A stretch of DNA of 64,000 nucleotides from Thiobacillus denitrificans (GTDB lineage: Bacteria; Pseudomonadota; Gammaproteobacteria; Burkholderiales; Thiobacillaceae): the NCBI RefSeq assembly GCF_001530125.1, contig NZ_LDUG01000036.1, forward strand, positions 1 to 64,000, written 5' to 3'. The notes under the pieces are model-generated. The model did not search any database. It was not told where the DNA came from and worked only from the letters and a program-made list of their open reading frames with translations. Shown in pieces: positions 35,267 to 44,426 of the stretch. A program made the position numbers and the translations under genes. How positions within the stretch are numbered: the stretch's first letter is position 1; every line of letters begins with the position of its first letter.

Positions 35267-36466
35267 ATGATCCATGACGCAGGTGAGGTGGTGCTTATGA
35301 ACGATAACGTGCATCGAACGTCGTTCCACGCGCTGCGCCTCAAGCGCCTGGGCATCGACACCTACCAGGAGCCCGTGATCTATATGCGCAGCGATTGTCA
35401 CGTGTGCCGCGCCGAGGGCTTCGAGGCGCAGTCGCGCGTGCAGGTGACTCTCAACAACCATTCCATCATCGCTACGCTGAATGTCGTCACCGGCGATCTG
35501 CTGGCGCCGGACGAGGCGGGCCTCTCGGAGGCGGCGTGGCGGCTCCTGGGTGCGCGCGCAGGCGATGCGGTGGCCCTGTCCCACCCGCCGGTGCTGGAGT
35601 CGCTGAGCCGGGTGCGCGCCAAGGTGTACGGCAAGCGGCTCGGCGACGCCGACATGCGCGCGATCATGCGCGACGTTGCCGCGGGGCGCTATGCGGACAT
35701 TCACCTCTCGGCCTTCCTCGCCGCCTGCGCCGGCGACCGGCTGGATCTCGACAGCGAGGGCCAGCTGGTCGCCTCGGTACTGTCGGAGAAGGCGGCGGCC
35801 GGATCGAGCCATGTCGTCATCGATATCCCGGTGGGCGATACCGCCAAGGTGCGCAGCCGCGACGCTGCGCAGACGCTGAGCCATCGCCTGGTGGAAATTG
35901 GCCGCATCATCGGCCTCACCGTGCAGACGGTCGTCACCGACGGTGCTCAACCCGTGGGCCGCGGCATCGGCCCGGCGCTCGAGGCGCGCGACGTACTCGC
36001 GGTACTGCGCCGCGAAGCCGACGCGCCGGTGGACCTGCGCGAGCGCGCGCTGCGGATCGCGGGCGCAGTGCTTGAATTCGCGCCGGGGGTTGCGCCGGGC
36101 GCGGGCGTGCACCTGGCGCGGGAATTCCTGGATGACGGCCGCGCATGGAAAAAATTCGAGGCCATCTGCGCGGCCCAGGGCGGTCTGCGCGAGCCGCCGG
36201 TAGCGGCGCATACGCACGCGGTGACGGCCGCGCAGTGCGGGCGCGTGACGGGAATCGACAATCGCTGGCTGGCGCGCGTGGCGAAACTCGCCGGCGCGCC
36301 GCGCGCCCCGGCCGCGGGACTCGAACTGCATGTCCCGCTCGGTACGGTCGTTGAGCAGGGTCAGCCGCTCTTTACCGTGCACGCCGAGGCCCCGGGCGAA
36401 CTGGCTTACGCGCTCGACAACATCGCCGCGCAGCCAGGAATCGTGCGTGTGGAGGCCGAGCCATGA
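35267..36466 (+). pseudogene. Thymidine phosphorylase-family gene with catalytic segment deleted
   Basis: A 399-residue open frame of the thymidine/AMP phosphorylase type 2 family (usually about 500). The N-terminal part (LKRLGIDTYQEPVIYMRSDC) and C-terminal part (GQPLFTVHAEAPGELAYALD) are well kept. Near residues 156-162 the sequence goes from HLSAFLAACAGDRLDLD straight into SEGQLVASVL. About 100 residues normally between are absent, including the Gly-rich phosphate-binding and nucleoside-binding stretches (KHCVGGLPG-like, ITSPAGTADTME-like). LDLD occurs at both ends in intact relatives, so recombination at this short repeat fits. The reading frame survives but activity cannot. Confidence 0.75.
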
Positions 36467-36611
36467 AGCCGGTGCGGCCAGCGGCTTCGGGCGCGCGCTG
36501 TTCGGAGCGGAAACCGCGCGCGCCGAAGGCCTGTCGCTCGACCGGCTCGAACGCTTGCTTAACGAGGAGGCCGGCCTGTTAGGCCTGTCGGGCGTAATGG
36601 CGACCATGAGG
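36460..36611 (+). pseudogene. ackA: Acetate kinase remnant
   Basis: In the frame through 36522-36605, AEGLSLDRLERLLNEEAGLL followed by GLSGV matches the acetate kinase stretch before SSDMR. No other part of ackA is present. It starts within or next to the phosphorylase end. Acetate kinase and this phosphorylase family can be neighbours, so the scrap likely records a deleted part of the same metabolic cluster. Confidence 0.5.
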
Positions 36612-36679
36612 CATTCGGGCTTCAGGAAGTCCGGTCATGAACGAAACCACGGGGCTATCCGAGGTCGCAAAGAGCCCGC

Positions 36680-38473
36680 ATGGCAATGGCCTATAGTGCC
36701 AAGGGGGACCGCGTGAGCGCGCTGAGCGGGGAGCGACGCAGCGACGAAGAACTTGCGATCCCCCGGGGGATCATGCTTGATGATTTCATCCACGAACCAC
36801 GCATCGCCTATTTTTCCATGGAGATCGCGCTGCGCAACGAGATCCCGACCTACTCCGGCGGTTTGGGCGTGCTGGCCGGCGATACCGTGCGTTCGGCCGC
36901 CGACCTCGTGCTGCCGCTGGTGGCGGTGAGCCTGGTGAGCCGTGCCGGCTATTTCCGCCAGGCGATCGACGCCCAGGGCCGGCAGGTCGAGCAAGCGGCC
37001 GTGTGGGAGCCACGCAAGTGGGCCAAGCCCCTGGATGCCAAGATCGCCGTAAATATCGAAGGTCGGGCGGTATGGATCGGCGCGTGGCTATATGTGCTCG
37101 ATGGCTACCTGGGCGGGCGCCAGCCGGTGCTGCTGCTCGACACCGATCTGGACGAGAACCAGCCCGAGGACCGCGAGATCACCCATTACCTATACGGCGG
37201 CGACGACGTCTACCGGTTCAAGCAGGAAATCGTGCTCGGCATCGGCGGGGTGCGCCTGCTGCAGGCACTCGGTTTCAGAATCCGCCAGTACCACATGAAC
37301 GAAGGGCATTCCGCGCTGCTCGGCCTCGAACTGCTGCGGCGTTATGCTTATCCGCCCGGGGACCTGCGTCCCGGTGAACTGCCCTACGACCTCCCGCGGG
37401 TGCGCGCGCTGTGCAACTTCACCACGCATACGCCGGTCGAGGCCGGCCACGACCGTTTCTCCTACGCGCTGGCGCAGCGCATGCTCGGCACCACCGTCGA
37501 ACTTGCGACGCTCAAGCATCTCGCGGGCGAGGATAGCCTCAACATGACGCGGCTCGCGCTTAACCTGAGCGAATACGTGAACGGCGTGGCCAAGCGCCAT
37601 GCCGAAATCTCGAATACGATGTTCCCCGGCTACCGCGTGCACGCCGTCACCAACGGCGTACCCCCGTTCACCTGGACCAGCGAGCCCTTCCGCAAGCTCT
37701 ACGACCATTACCTTCCGAGCTGGTGTCACGAGCCCGAGCAGCTCGTGCGCGTCGACTGCTGCATCCCCGACGACGCCATCTGGGATGCACATCTGCAGGC
37801 CAAGCAAACGCTCATCGAGCAGGTGCGCGCGCGTACCGGTGTTGCCTTGCAACCGGAGGTGCCGATCCTCGGGTTCGCGCGGCGCATGACCGCGTACAAG
37901 CGTCCCGACCTGTTGTTCGCCGACCTCGAACGCCTGAAGGCCGTCGCCCGGCAGCACGCGTTCCAGATCGTGCTCGCCGGCAAGGCCCATCCGCACGACG
38001 AGGGCGGCAAACGGCTGATCGAACAGTTGCACGCCCAGGCGCGCGCACTCGAAGGCGTTGTGCCGGTTGTCTATCTGCCCGACTACGACATGGATATCGC
38101 CCAGGCGCTGGTGGCCGGCGTCGACCTCTGGCTCAACACACCGCTGCGTCCGTTCGAGGCCTCCGGCACCAGCGGCATGAAGGCGGCGTTCAACGGCGTG
38201 CCGAATCTGAGCGTGCTCGACGGCTGGTGGGTCGAGGGCTGCATCGAGGGCGTGACCGGCTGGGCGATCGGCAATGCCGTGGGCGCGGACGACGGCGACG
38301 CGCGCGCCCTGTACGACAAGCTCGAACAGGTGGTGTTGCCGCTTTACTACGGCTACAGCGGTGACCCCGGCGGCTGGATCAAAGTGATGAAGGGCGCGAT
38401 CAGCAAGAATGCGTCGTACTTCAACAGCCACCGCATGATGCGCCGCTACGCGACGGAGGCGTACATCCGATGA
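36680..38473 (+). CDS. Alpha-glucan phosphorylase (GT35, short form)
   Basis: A 597-residue GT35 enzyme, the compact bacterial/archaeal type. Motifs: [54 protein letters not shown], and [15 protein letters not shown] with the PLP-binding Lys (about residue 500). It releases glucose-1-phosphate from glycogen or maltodextrin. Start uncertain: ATG 36680, or the GTG near 36713 behind AAGGGGG, or ATG 36772, which begins at the conserved region. Stop at 38471-38473. Just after it, GCGGCGCAAGAAAA is repeated in tandem. Confidence 0.88.
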   Translation: MAMAYSAKGDRVSALSGERRSDEELAIPRGIMLDDFIHEPRIAYFSMEIALRNEIPTYSGGLGVLAGDTVRSAADLVLPLVAVSLVSRAGYFRQAIDAQGRQVEQAAVWEPRKWAKPLDAKIAVNIEGRAVWIGAWLYVLDGYLGGRQPVLLLDTDLDENQPEDREITHYLYGGDDVYRFKQEIVLGIGGVRLLQALGFRIRQYHMNEGHSALLGLELLRRYAYPPGDLRPGELPYDLPRVRALCNFTTHTPVEAGHDRFSYALAQRMLGTTVELATLKHLAGEDSLNMTRLALNLSEYVNGVAKRHAEISNTMFPGYRVHAVTNGVPPFTWTSEPFRKLYDHYLPSWCHEPEQLVRVDCCIPDDAIWDAHLQAKQTLIEQVRARTGVALQPEVPILGFARRMTAYKRPDLLFADLERLKAVARQHAFQIVLAGKAHPHDEGGKRLIEQLHAQARALEGVVPVVYLPDYDMDIAQALVAGVDLWLNTPLRPFEASGTSGMKAAFNGVPNLSVLDGWWVEGCIEGVTGWAIGNAVGADDGDARALYDKLEQVVLPLYYGYSGDPGGWIKVMKGAISKNASYFNSHRMMRRYATEAYIR

Positions 38474-38552
38474 ATCGCGGCGCAAGAAAAGCGGCGCAAG
38501 AAAATCTCCATCAAGCGCCTGTTACCGACAATGCTGCCAAGGAGCCAACACC

Positions 38553-39290
38553 ATGAGCCTGAACCGACGTGATTTTCTGGGCCTAGCCGGTGCGGCCGCA
38601 GCCGCCACCGCCCTGGGGCCCGGTTTGCGTTTGATCGAACTCGCCCGGGCGCGCGCCCCCGAGGAAGCGGCCTCCAGCCTGCAACGCTGGGGGCTGTTGA
38701 TTGATGTAAACCAGTGCGCTGACGGCTGCACCGCCTGTGTCGATGCCTGTTTCGTGGAAAACGGCGTCTACGGCCACGGGCGGCCCAGGACCGATGCGCA
38801 GTGGATTCGCAAGGTGACCGTCACGGATGAGCAGTACGGGCACACGCAAGCATTCCCGGTCATGTGTCAGCACTGCGAATTTCCGCCCTGCGTGGACGTT
38901 TGTCCGACCGGGGCGTCCTTCCGGCGCGCCGACGGCATCGTGCTCGTGAACAAGCACACCTGCATCGGCTGCCGCTACTGCATGATGGCCTGTCCCTACA
39001 AGGCGCGCTCGTTCCTGCACGAAGATGCCCATGACCAGAAACCCTACGCGCCGCGGGGCAAGGGTACGGTCGAGTCCTGCACCCTGTGCGTTCACAAGGT
39101 GGATCGCGGCGACGGCATCACCGCCTGTGCCGAGGCCTGCCTGCGTGAGGGGCACCAGGCGATTCTGTTCGGGGACCTGAAAGACCCCGATAGCGAGATC
39201 AGCAAGCGCCTGACGGCGCAGCCTTCGAAGCAGATCCGGGCGGACCTGAATCTGAATACCGGCGTGCGTTACCAGGGTTTATTGGGATGA
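38553..39290 (+). CDS. Tat-exported 4Fe-4S ferredoxin, DsrO-like
   Basis: A 245-residue periplasmic electron carrier. Twin-arginine leader NRRDFLGLAGAAAAATALG. Four cluster-binding sets follow: CADGCTACVDAC, CQHCEFPPCVDVCP, CIGCRYCMMACP and CTLCVHKV...CAEAC. The C-terminus IRADLNLNTGVRYQGL resembles DsrO of DsrMKJOP; the NrfC/TtrB group is the alternative. No NrfD/DsrP membrane partner or dsrMKJ gene is nearby, so it is an orphan subunit. AAGGAG precedes the ATG. A ferredoxin-like gene follows within 30 bp. Confidence 0.8.
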   Translation: MSLNRRDFLGLAGAAAAATALGPGLRLIELARARAPEEAASSLQRWGLLIDVNQCADGCTACVDACFVENGVYGHGRPRTDAQWIRKVTVTDEQYGHTQAFPVMCQHCEFPPCVDVCPTGASFRRADGIVLVNKHTCIGCRYCMMACPYKARSFLHEDAHDQKPYAPRGKGTVESCTLCVHKVDRGDGITACAEACLREGHQAILFGDLKDPDSEISKRLTAQPSKQIRADLNLNTGVRYQGLLG

Positions 39291-39318
39291 GGCGAACGGC
39301 GTTAGCCAAGGAGAATCG

Positions 39319-39681
39319 ATGAGTGCCACGGTCAAGGATCCGGTCTGCGGGATGGAGGTCGCCCCGGCGCAGTTCGAAACAATATACGAGGGGCTTCACT
39401 ATGCCTTCTGCTCGGAGCAATGCCGGCAGCGCTTCGCCGCCAATTTCCTGACCATTGACCCGGATGATTGCATCGACTGCACGTTGTGTGTTGTGGAATG
39501 CCCAGTGGATGCGATTTTTGCTGACGAGGACGTTCCGAAAGGCCAGGTACGCTTTATTGCGCTCAATGTGGAGCTGGCAAGAGCCTGGAACTGGCAGCCG
39601 ATCATCGAGAAGAAACCCCCTCCATTCGATGCGGACGAATGGGCCAAGGTGAAAGATAAATTTGATCTGCTGGAGCGCTAG
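39319..39681 (+). CDS. YHS domain fused to the second half of a 7Fe-type ferredoxin
   Basis: A 120-residue chimera. Residues 1-41 form a YHS metal-binding domain (KDPVCGMEV, then YAFCSEQCRQRF; Cys 10, 31, 35). From about residue 42 the protein is the C-terminal half of an FdxA-like ferredoxin: NFLTIDPDDCIDCTLCVVEC (Cys 51, 54, 57, 61) and the DEWAKVKDKFDLLER tail. In FdxA the missing N-terminal half supplies three Cys for the two clusters. Here at most one ordinary 4Fe-4S cluster can form from Cys 51-61. AAGGAG precedes the ATG. It sits between a DsrO-like gene and an FNR-type reductase. Confidence 0.85.
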   Translation: MSATVKDPVCGMEVAPAQFETIYEGLHYAFCSEQCRQRFAANFLTIDPDDCIDCTLCVVECPVDAIFADEDVPKGQVRFIALNVELARAWNWQPIIEKKPPPFDADEWAKVKDKFDLLER

Positions 39682-39894
39682 CAGGCTGACGCAGAGCCCT
39701 ACGTAGTCGCAGCGCCGACTTTCGAGATGAGGCGCGACAGTATGCCGGCGCTGAACTAAACGATAGGCGAGAGAATGAATCATGAGTGTCGCTACCCACT
39801 GTCAGAGAAACCCGGGTAGCGCATGCTTGATTTATGCATTTCTTGCAGATTTGACCAGGCTGTGAAATTTGGTTGTCATCGGATTGGAGTTGTC

Positions 39895-40638
39895 ATGGTG
39901 CAATGGGTGGAAGGTCACGTCGTTGGCAAAACAACCTGGAGTCAACGGCTTGTTTCGCTCCAGGTTGATGCGGATATCGCGCCGTTCGAAGCCGGTCAAT
40001 TCATCAAGCTCGGACTGGAGGTTGGGGCCGAAGCTGTCGGCCGGCCTTACTCGCTGGTCAATGCACCGGGCGAACGACCTCTCGAATTCTGCTTTTCCGT
40101 GGTACCGGGCGGGCCACTGAGCAAGCGGCTGGCTGCCTTGAATGCGGGGGATTCCATTCTTGTCGCACCTCACGCCAGCGGTTTTCTGATCCTGCGCGAA
40201 GTAATAAGCGGTTCCCACCTGTGGCTAATCGCCAGCGGCACTGGCATCGGGCCATTTCTTTCCATCCTGAAAACAGCGGAGCCATGGCAGCGCTTCGAGC
40301 GTATCGTGTTGGTGCATGCGGCGCGTTTGGTGAGCGAACTAATGTATCGAGACACAATCAGTGAATTCGCGGAAACGCATACGGACAAGTTTGTATTTAT
40401 TCCGTTTGTCAGTCGGGAGCCGACCGATTTTGCCCTCCCCGGCCGCATTCCGCAAGCCATCGAAAATGGACAACTGGAAACTCGCGCCGGCATCAAATTC
40501 AGTGCAGCGCAAAGCCAGATCATGCTGTGTGGTAATCCGCAAATGGTGGACGAGATACAACAACTGCTTATCGAGCGCGGCCTTAAAAAACATCGCCGAC
40601 GCGAACCGGGGAATATCAGCGTAGAGAGTTACTGGTAG
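39895..40638 (+). CDS. Ferredoxin-NADP reductase-like flavoprotein
   Basis: A 247-residue FNR-fold enzyme: FAD site GRPYSLVNAPGE, phosphate loop PGGPLSKRL, NAD(P) site LIASGTGIGPFLSIL, and the C-terminal ends MLCGNPQMVDEIQQLL and VESYW typical of bacterial FNR/Fpr. ATG 39895 is chosen because the conserved N-terminus begins there. It probably moves electrons between NADPH and the adjacent ferredoxin-type protein. A 213-bp spacer separates them. Codon usage is less GC-biased than its neighbours. Confidence 0.88.
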   Translation: MVQWVEGHVVGKTTWSQRLVSLQVDADIAPFEAGQFIKLGLEVGAEAVGRPYSLVNAPGERPLEFCFSVVPGGPLSKRLAALNAGDSILVAPHASGFLILREVISGSHLWLIASGTGIGPFLSILKTAEPWQRFERIVLVHAARLVSELMYRDTISEFAETHTDKFVFIPFVSREPTDFALPGRIPQAIENGQLETRAGIKFSAAQSQIMLCGNPQMVDEIQQLLIERGLKKHRRREPGNISVESYW

Positions 40639-40688
40639 TCACGGGAATGGTTAGCGTAGTAATCGGCCCGCAGCCGCAAATCGCGCCG

Positions 40689-40740
40689 AAGTAAGTAAAA
40701 ATAACACTCATACATATCAATCACTTAAGATTACTTACTT
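40689..40740. repeat. Inverted repeat AAGTAAGTAA / TTACTTACTT
   Basis: Ten-base perfect arms separated by an AT-rich 32-base loop in the spacer after the reductase gene. Could be a regulatory site, a weak terminator or an element end. Confidence 0.45.
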
Positions 40741-40827
40741 GAGAGGTTCAGCGAGCGCATTGGCGAACTGGTTAACTATGATTTACCGACCTTGCTCGAC
40801 GCCCCCGAGGCTGAGCGCGCTAAATAG
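40729..40827 (+). pseudogene. C-terminal coding scrap before transaldolase
   Basis: After a TAA at 40726-40728, an open frame reads DYLLERFSERIGELVNYDLP and ends EAERAK at a TAG overlapping the transaldolase ribosome-binding site. GC-rich wobble bases and the tight spacing to the next gene suggest the tail of a lost upstream gene, perhaps another sugar-phosphate enzyme. I do not recognise the family. Confidence 0.4.
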
Positions 40828-40835
40828 GAGGAACG

Positions 40836-41360
40836 ATGAAAGCCACACAACAACGGCACCATCTCGGGCAAAGCCTCTGGCTCGACAATATCACACGCGG
40901 GCTGCTGACGAGCGGCACACTGGCCCGCTATATCAGCGAGCTTTCCGTGACAGGGCTGACCTCCAATCCCACTATCTTTGAGCACGCCATCAAAGATGCT
41001 GATTTCTACGATGATGCCATTCGCCAAAAGGCGCTTGCCGGCAAGTCGGGCGAAGCACTCTTTTTCGAACTGGCGCTGGAGGACCTGATCCAGGCCGCCG
41101 ATCTGTTTCGCCCGGTTCACGACGCCACTGGCGGGGTTGACGGTTGGGTGTCGCTGGAGGTGTCGCCCTTGCTGGCGGATGACACGGCCGGTAGTCTTCA
41201 GGCGGCAGTGCAACTGTATGCGCAGGCGCAGCGTCCGAATCTTCTCATCAAGATACCCGGCCCCCCCGCGCGCCATCCGGCACATAAAAGGGCGTCTTTT
41301 TGGTCAGCGCCGCGTTGCAAATCCTCGCGATACTTTGAGTATCGCTGCGCCTTGCTCTGA
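40836..41360 (+). pseudogene. tal: Truncated transaldolase
   Basis: Residues 1-142 match the N-terminal half of transaldolase: QSLWLDNITRGLLTSGTLAR, GLTSNPTIFEHAI, VSLEVSPLLADDT and NLLIKIPG with the Schiff-base Lys. After about 41262 the sequence leaves the family (expected TPEGL...) and runs into the palindromic element 41278-41389, ending at 41360. The rest of the barrel is missing. AGGAGG precedes the ATG, so a stub may still be made, but it cannot fold normally. Confidence 0.85.
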
Positions 41361-41389
41361 CCAAAAAACCATCCATTTTATTTGTGCCG
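41278..41389. mobile_element. 112-bp imperfect palindromic element (MITE/REP-like)
   Basis: The outer ends CGGCACA and TGTGCCG are reverse complements. Inside, TTTTTGGTCAG (41297-41307) pairs with CTGACCAAAAA (41357-41367), and GCGATACT pairs with AGTATCGC around the centre. It has no coding capacity. It sits exactly where the transaldolase gene is lost and just before the convergent gene at 41409. Confidence 0.7.
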
Positions 41390-41408
41390 TCAAGCATGCA
41401 ACACCCCA

Positions 41409-41900
41409 CTAGCGCGGCGCCTGCCAGCAGTTATTGCTGATCTGCCAGGTCATCGAGAGTTGCTCGCTGGTGGGATACAGCACGTATTTGACCCCCATGT
41501 AGTCGGCGCCTTTGCGCCAGAACATCGCCAGCAGGTTTTTTTCGCCGTTGGCGATGACGCTGGTGTAGGGAATGACCTTGAGCGGATTGCCGTACAGGTT
41601 CGAATAGTTCGACGCGATGATGACGAAGTGGCGGAAATCCGGTTCGACTTCCTGGTCGAATGCCACCAGCTTGTCGTTGCAGAAGGTGAACAGGAAGCGG
41701 CGGCCGGCGGGGTGGTCGGGGGGATCGTAAACAAGCAGGCCATCGATGCCGACCGACAGGGTCTTGCCGAAATTCCAGGTCTTGAGCGCCTGTTCGACCT
41801 CGGTGCGGCTCATGCCATGTTTGAATTCGCCGATTTCCCAGGCCTGCGCAGGCAGGGCGAGCAGCAGTCCGGCGAGGAGGGCGCTAAGGGCGGTTCTCAT
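41409..41900 (-). CDS. Secreted protein of unknown function
   Basis: A 163-residue protein: signal peptide (LLAGLLLALPAQA-W), then WEIGEFKHGMSRTEVEQALK, LLVYDPPDHPAGRRFLFTFC and a final QISNNCWQ. Two Cys could pair. The HGMS-x2-EVE-type start recalls small outer-envelope proteins that are compared with BamE/SmpA folds, but I cannot assign it. It lies 14 bp downstream of the DUF4197 gene and is probably co-transcribed with it. Confidence 0.75.
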   Translation of the reverse strand: MRTALSALLAGLLLALPAQAWEIGEFKHGMSRTEVEQALKTWNFGKTLSVGIDGLLVYDPPDHPAGRRFLFTFCNDKLVAFDQEVEPDFRHFVIIASNYSNLYGNPLKVIPYTSVIANGEKNLLAMFWRKGADYMGVKYVLYPTSEQLSMTWQISNNCWQAPR

Positions 41901-41914
41901 GCGCGGCGTGACGG

Positions 41915-42676
41915 CTATTTTCCGGTGACGGCACCAAACACTTTTTTCAGCAGATCGCTGCCGGCCTGCATGGGGTTGGCGCGGATTGCGGCTTCATTTT
42001 CGCCGATCACGGTGTAGAGCCGGTCGAGCGCCTGCTGGGTGACGTACTGCTCGACGCTGGCCTGCTTCTTGTCGATCAGGTTGAACTGCGCGGCCGCGCC
42101 GGCGTACTGGTTGTACTGCTGTGCCAGCCCGACCTTGTCGGTGGTCGCCTTGACGATGGGGCCGAAGCGTTCGGTGAGTGTGGATTCGGTTTTCCTGCGG
42201 AAGAAGTCGGTGGCCGAAGTCTGGCCGCCGGTCAGGATGCCGCGGGCGTCTTCCAGCGTCATTGCCCTCACCGCATCGACCAGCAGGGTTTTAGCCTCCG
42301 GCACGGCAGCTTCGGCGGCGCGGTTCATCGACAGCACCAGCTCGTCGGCCTGCCGCCCCATGCCGAGCATGCGCATGGCTTTTTCGGCCTTCTGCAGGCT
42401 GGGCGGCAGCGGGATTTTCAGCGCGGGGTTACCGAAGAAGCCGTCCTTCTGCCCCAGCTGGGCGACTGCGGCATCCGCCCCGCGGGTGAGCGCCTCCTTC
42501 AGTCCGGCATTGATGTCGGCGTTGGAGAGCGCATCGGCGCCGCTGGCGGCTGGCTGGCTGGCAGGCTTGCCAAGCACGCCACGCAGCATTTCGTTCCAGT
42601 CGACGGCGTGGGCGGGCAGGGCCAGGGTGAGGCCGGCGGCCAGAATGATACAGCGCGTTGAAATCAGGGTGGTCAT
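41915..42676 (-). CDS. DUF4197 secreted protein
   Basis: A 253-residue protein with a signal peptide (ILAAGLTLALPAHA-V) and the DUF4197 pattern: LSNADINAGLKEALTRGADA, IPLPPSLQKAEKAMRMLGMG, LDRLYTVIGENEAAIRANP. Function unknown; common in proteobacteria. The start at 42676 begins the leader; the longer frame overlaps the phoH gene. Confidence 0.85.
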   Translation of the reverse strand: MTTLISTRCIILAAGLTLALPAHAVDWNEMLRGVLGKPASQPAASGADALSNADINAGLKEALTRGADAAVAQLGQKDGFFGNPALKIPLPPSLQKAEKAMRMLGMGRQADELVLSMNRAAEAAVPEAKTLLVDAVRAMTLEDARGILTGGQTSATDFFRRKTESTLTERFGPIVKATTDKVGLAQQYNQYAGAAAQFNLIDKKQASVEQYVTQQALDRLYTVIGENEAAIRANPMQAGSDLLKKVFGAVTGK

Positions 42677-42701
42677 GGCGCGTCTCTTAGAGATGTTTGG
42701 C

Positions 42702-44099
42702 TTACAGTACTTCTGCAGCATAGTCTGCCAGACGCGAACGTTCACCCCGCTGTAGCGTAACGTGACCATTGTGCGGCCAGCCCTTGAAGTGGTCGACCAC
42801 GTAGGTGAGGCCGGAGCTGCCCTCGGTGAGGTAGGGCGTGTCGATCTGCGAGATGTTGCCCAGGCACACCACCTTGGTGCCGGGCCCGGCGCGCGTGATC
42901 AGCGTCTTCATCTGCTTGGGCGTGAGGTTTTGCGCTTCGTCGATGATCAGGAACTTGTTGAGGAAGGTGCGCCCGCGCATGAAGTTCAGTGACTTGACCT
43001 TGATCCGGCTGCGGACCAGGTCCTGCGTCGCCGCGCGCCCCCAGTCGCCGGCCTCGTCGTCGCTCTTGTTCAGCACGTCGAGGTTGTCTTCCAGCGCGCC
43101 CATCCACGGCGTCATTTTCTCCTCTTCGGTGCCGGGCAGGAAGCCGATGTCCTCGCCCACCGGCACGGTGACGCGGGTCATGATGATTTCGCTGTAAAGC
43201 TTCTTGTCCAGCACCTGCGCCAGCGCGGCGGCGAGCGTGAGCAGGGTCTTGCCGGTGCCGGCCTGGCCGAGCAGGGTGACGAAATCGATCTCGGGATCCA
43301 TCAGCACGTTGAGCGCGAAGTTCTGCTCGCGGTTGCGCGCGACGATGCCCCACACGTTGTTTCGGGTGTGGCTGAAGTCGCGCACCGTGATCATTTCCGC
43401 CTGCTTGCCCTCGACCTTCAATACCTTGGCGTAGAGCGGGTTGGGGCCTTCCTGGTAGACGAATTCGTTCGGCAGCAGGCTCGCCACCAGCGGACCCGTG
43501 ATGCGGTAATAGGTATGGCCGTTGGCCTGCCACGACTCCATGCCCTTGCCGTGGGTCTCCCAGAAGTCGGCGGGCAGTTCGCGCAGGCCGGCATATAGCA
43601 GGTCGGTGTCTTCCAGCACCTTGTCGTTGAAGTAGTCCTCGGCCGGCAGCCCCAGCGTGCGCGCCTTGATGCGCATGTTGATGTCTTTCGACACCAGGAT
43701 GACCTGACGCTTGGGGTGGTGGCGCGCCAGGAACAGCACCACGCCGAGAATCTGGTTGTCGACCTTGGAAGTCGGCAGGGAGAGCGGGATGTCGCCGGTG
43801 ATCGCCTGGGTCTGCAGGAACAGCTTGCCGCTGGCGGCGTTGTGGCTGTGCGGCGCGAGCGGCACGCCTTCCTCGATGGTGTCGAGCTTAGAGACCATCT
43901 CGTCGAGAAAGCGGCTGGCCTGGCGGGCGTTGCGCGAGACTTCGGTCATGCCCTTCTTGTGCATGTCGAGTTCTTCCAGCGTGGCGATCGGCACGTAGAT
44001 GTCGTGCTCCTCGAAGCGGAACAGGCTGGTGGGGTCGTGCATCAGCACGTTGGTATCCAAAACGAACAGCTTGGTCTGGGCAGCAGCTTTTCTCGGCAT
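42702..44099 (-). CDS. PhoH family ATPase with N-terminal PIN domain
   Basis: A 465-residue protein. PIN nuclease-like domain first (FVLDTNVLMHDPTSLFRFEE, acidic residues kept), then a PhoH-type ATPase with Walker A LGQAGTGKTLLTLA and FLIIDEAQNLTPKQ as Walker B. PIN-PhoH proteins are thought to couple ATP use to RNA unwinding and cleavage. Full length, with a normal start at 44099. Divergent from the HIRAN gene across a repeat element. Confidence 0.92.
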   Translation of the reverse strand: MPRKAAAQTKLFVLDTNVLMHDPTSLFRFEEHDIYVPIATLEELDMHKKGMTEVSRNARQASRFLDEMVSKLDTIEEGVPLAPHSHNAASGKLFLQTQAITGDIPLSLPTSKVDNQILGVVLFLARHHPKRQVILVSKDINMRIKARTLGLPAEDYFNDKVLEDTDLLYAGLRELPADFWETHGKGMESWQANGHTYYRITGPLVASLLPNEFVYQEGPNPLYAKVLKVEGKQAEMITVRDFSHTRNNVWGIVARNREQNFALNVLMDPEIDFVTLLGQAGTGKTLLTLAAALAQVLDKKLYSEIIMTRVTVPVGEDIGFLPGTEEEKMTPWMGALEDNLDVLNKSDDEAGDWGRAATQDLVRSRIKVKSLNFMRGRTFLNKFLIIDEAQNLTPKQMKTLITRAGPGTKVVCLGNISQIDTPYLTEGSSGLTYVVDHFKGWPHNGHVTLQRGERSRLADYAAEVL

Positions 44100-44282
44100 G
44101 GCGTGGTGGTGGGGGCGGTTGAGAATGCATTCATCCTACATCAAGCTGAAGTGGGCTTGTCGAGTCAAAAAAGTAAACCTGAAACCTGCCCGCCAGCGCG
44201 GATATGGCAGCGGTTTTCTCAGTAGAATGCTGCGTTAACCCTGAAATTCGGGCCATCGCATGAAGCTAAAAACCGCAGTTGA

Positions 44283-44413
44283 ACCACAGAGGCACAGAGA
44301 GCACAGAGGAAAAACAACAAGCTGCGTGTGCCAGTGCGCTCACCTGATGGGTGAAGGCTCGTTGATCGATCGATAAGCCATTGGTTTTTTACTTTTCTCA
44401 GTGCCTCTGTGGT
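44283..44413. repeat. Dispersed inverted repeat, copy 1 (ACCACAGAGGCAC / GTGCCTCTGTGGT)
   Basis: Thirteen-base perfect ends at 44283-44295 and 44401-44413 enclose about 105 bp. The same ends, slightly varied, appear at 47935-48036. It lies between divergent phoH and the HIRAN gene. The ends face inward like a small mobile element and have no ORF between. Confidence 0.75.
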
Positions 44414-44426
44414 GAGGATTTTTAGG

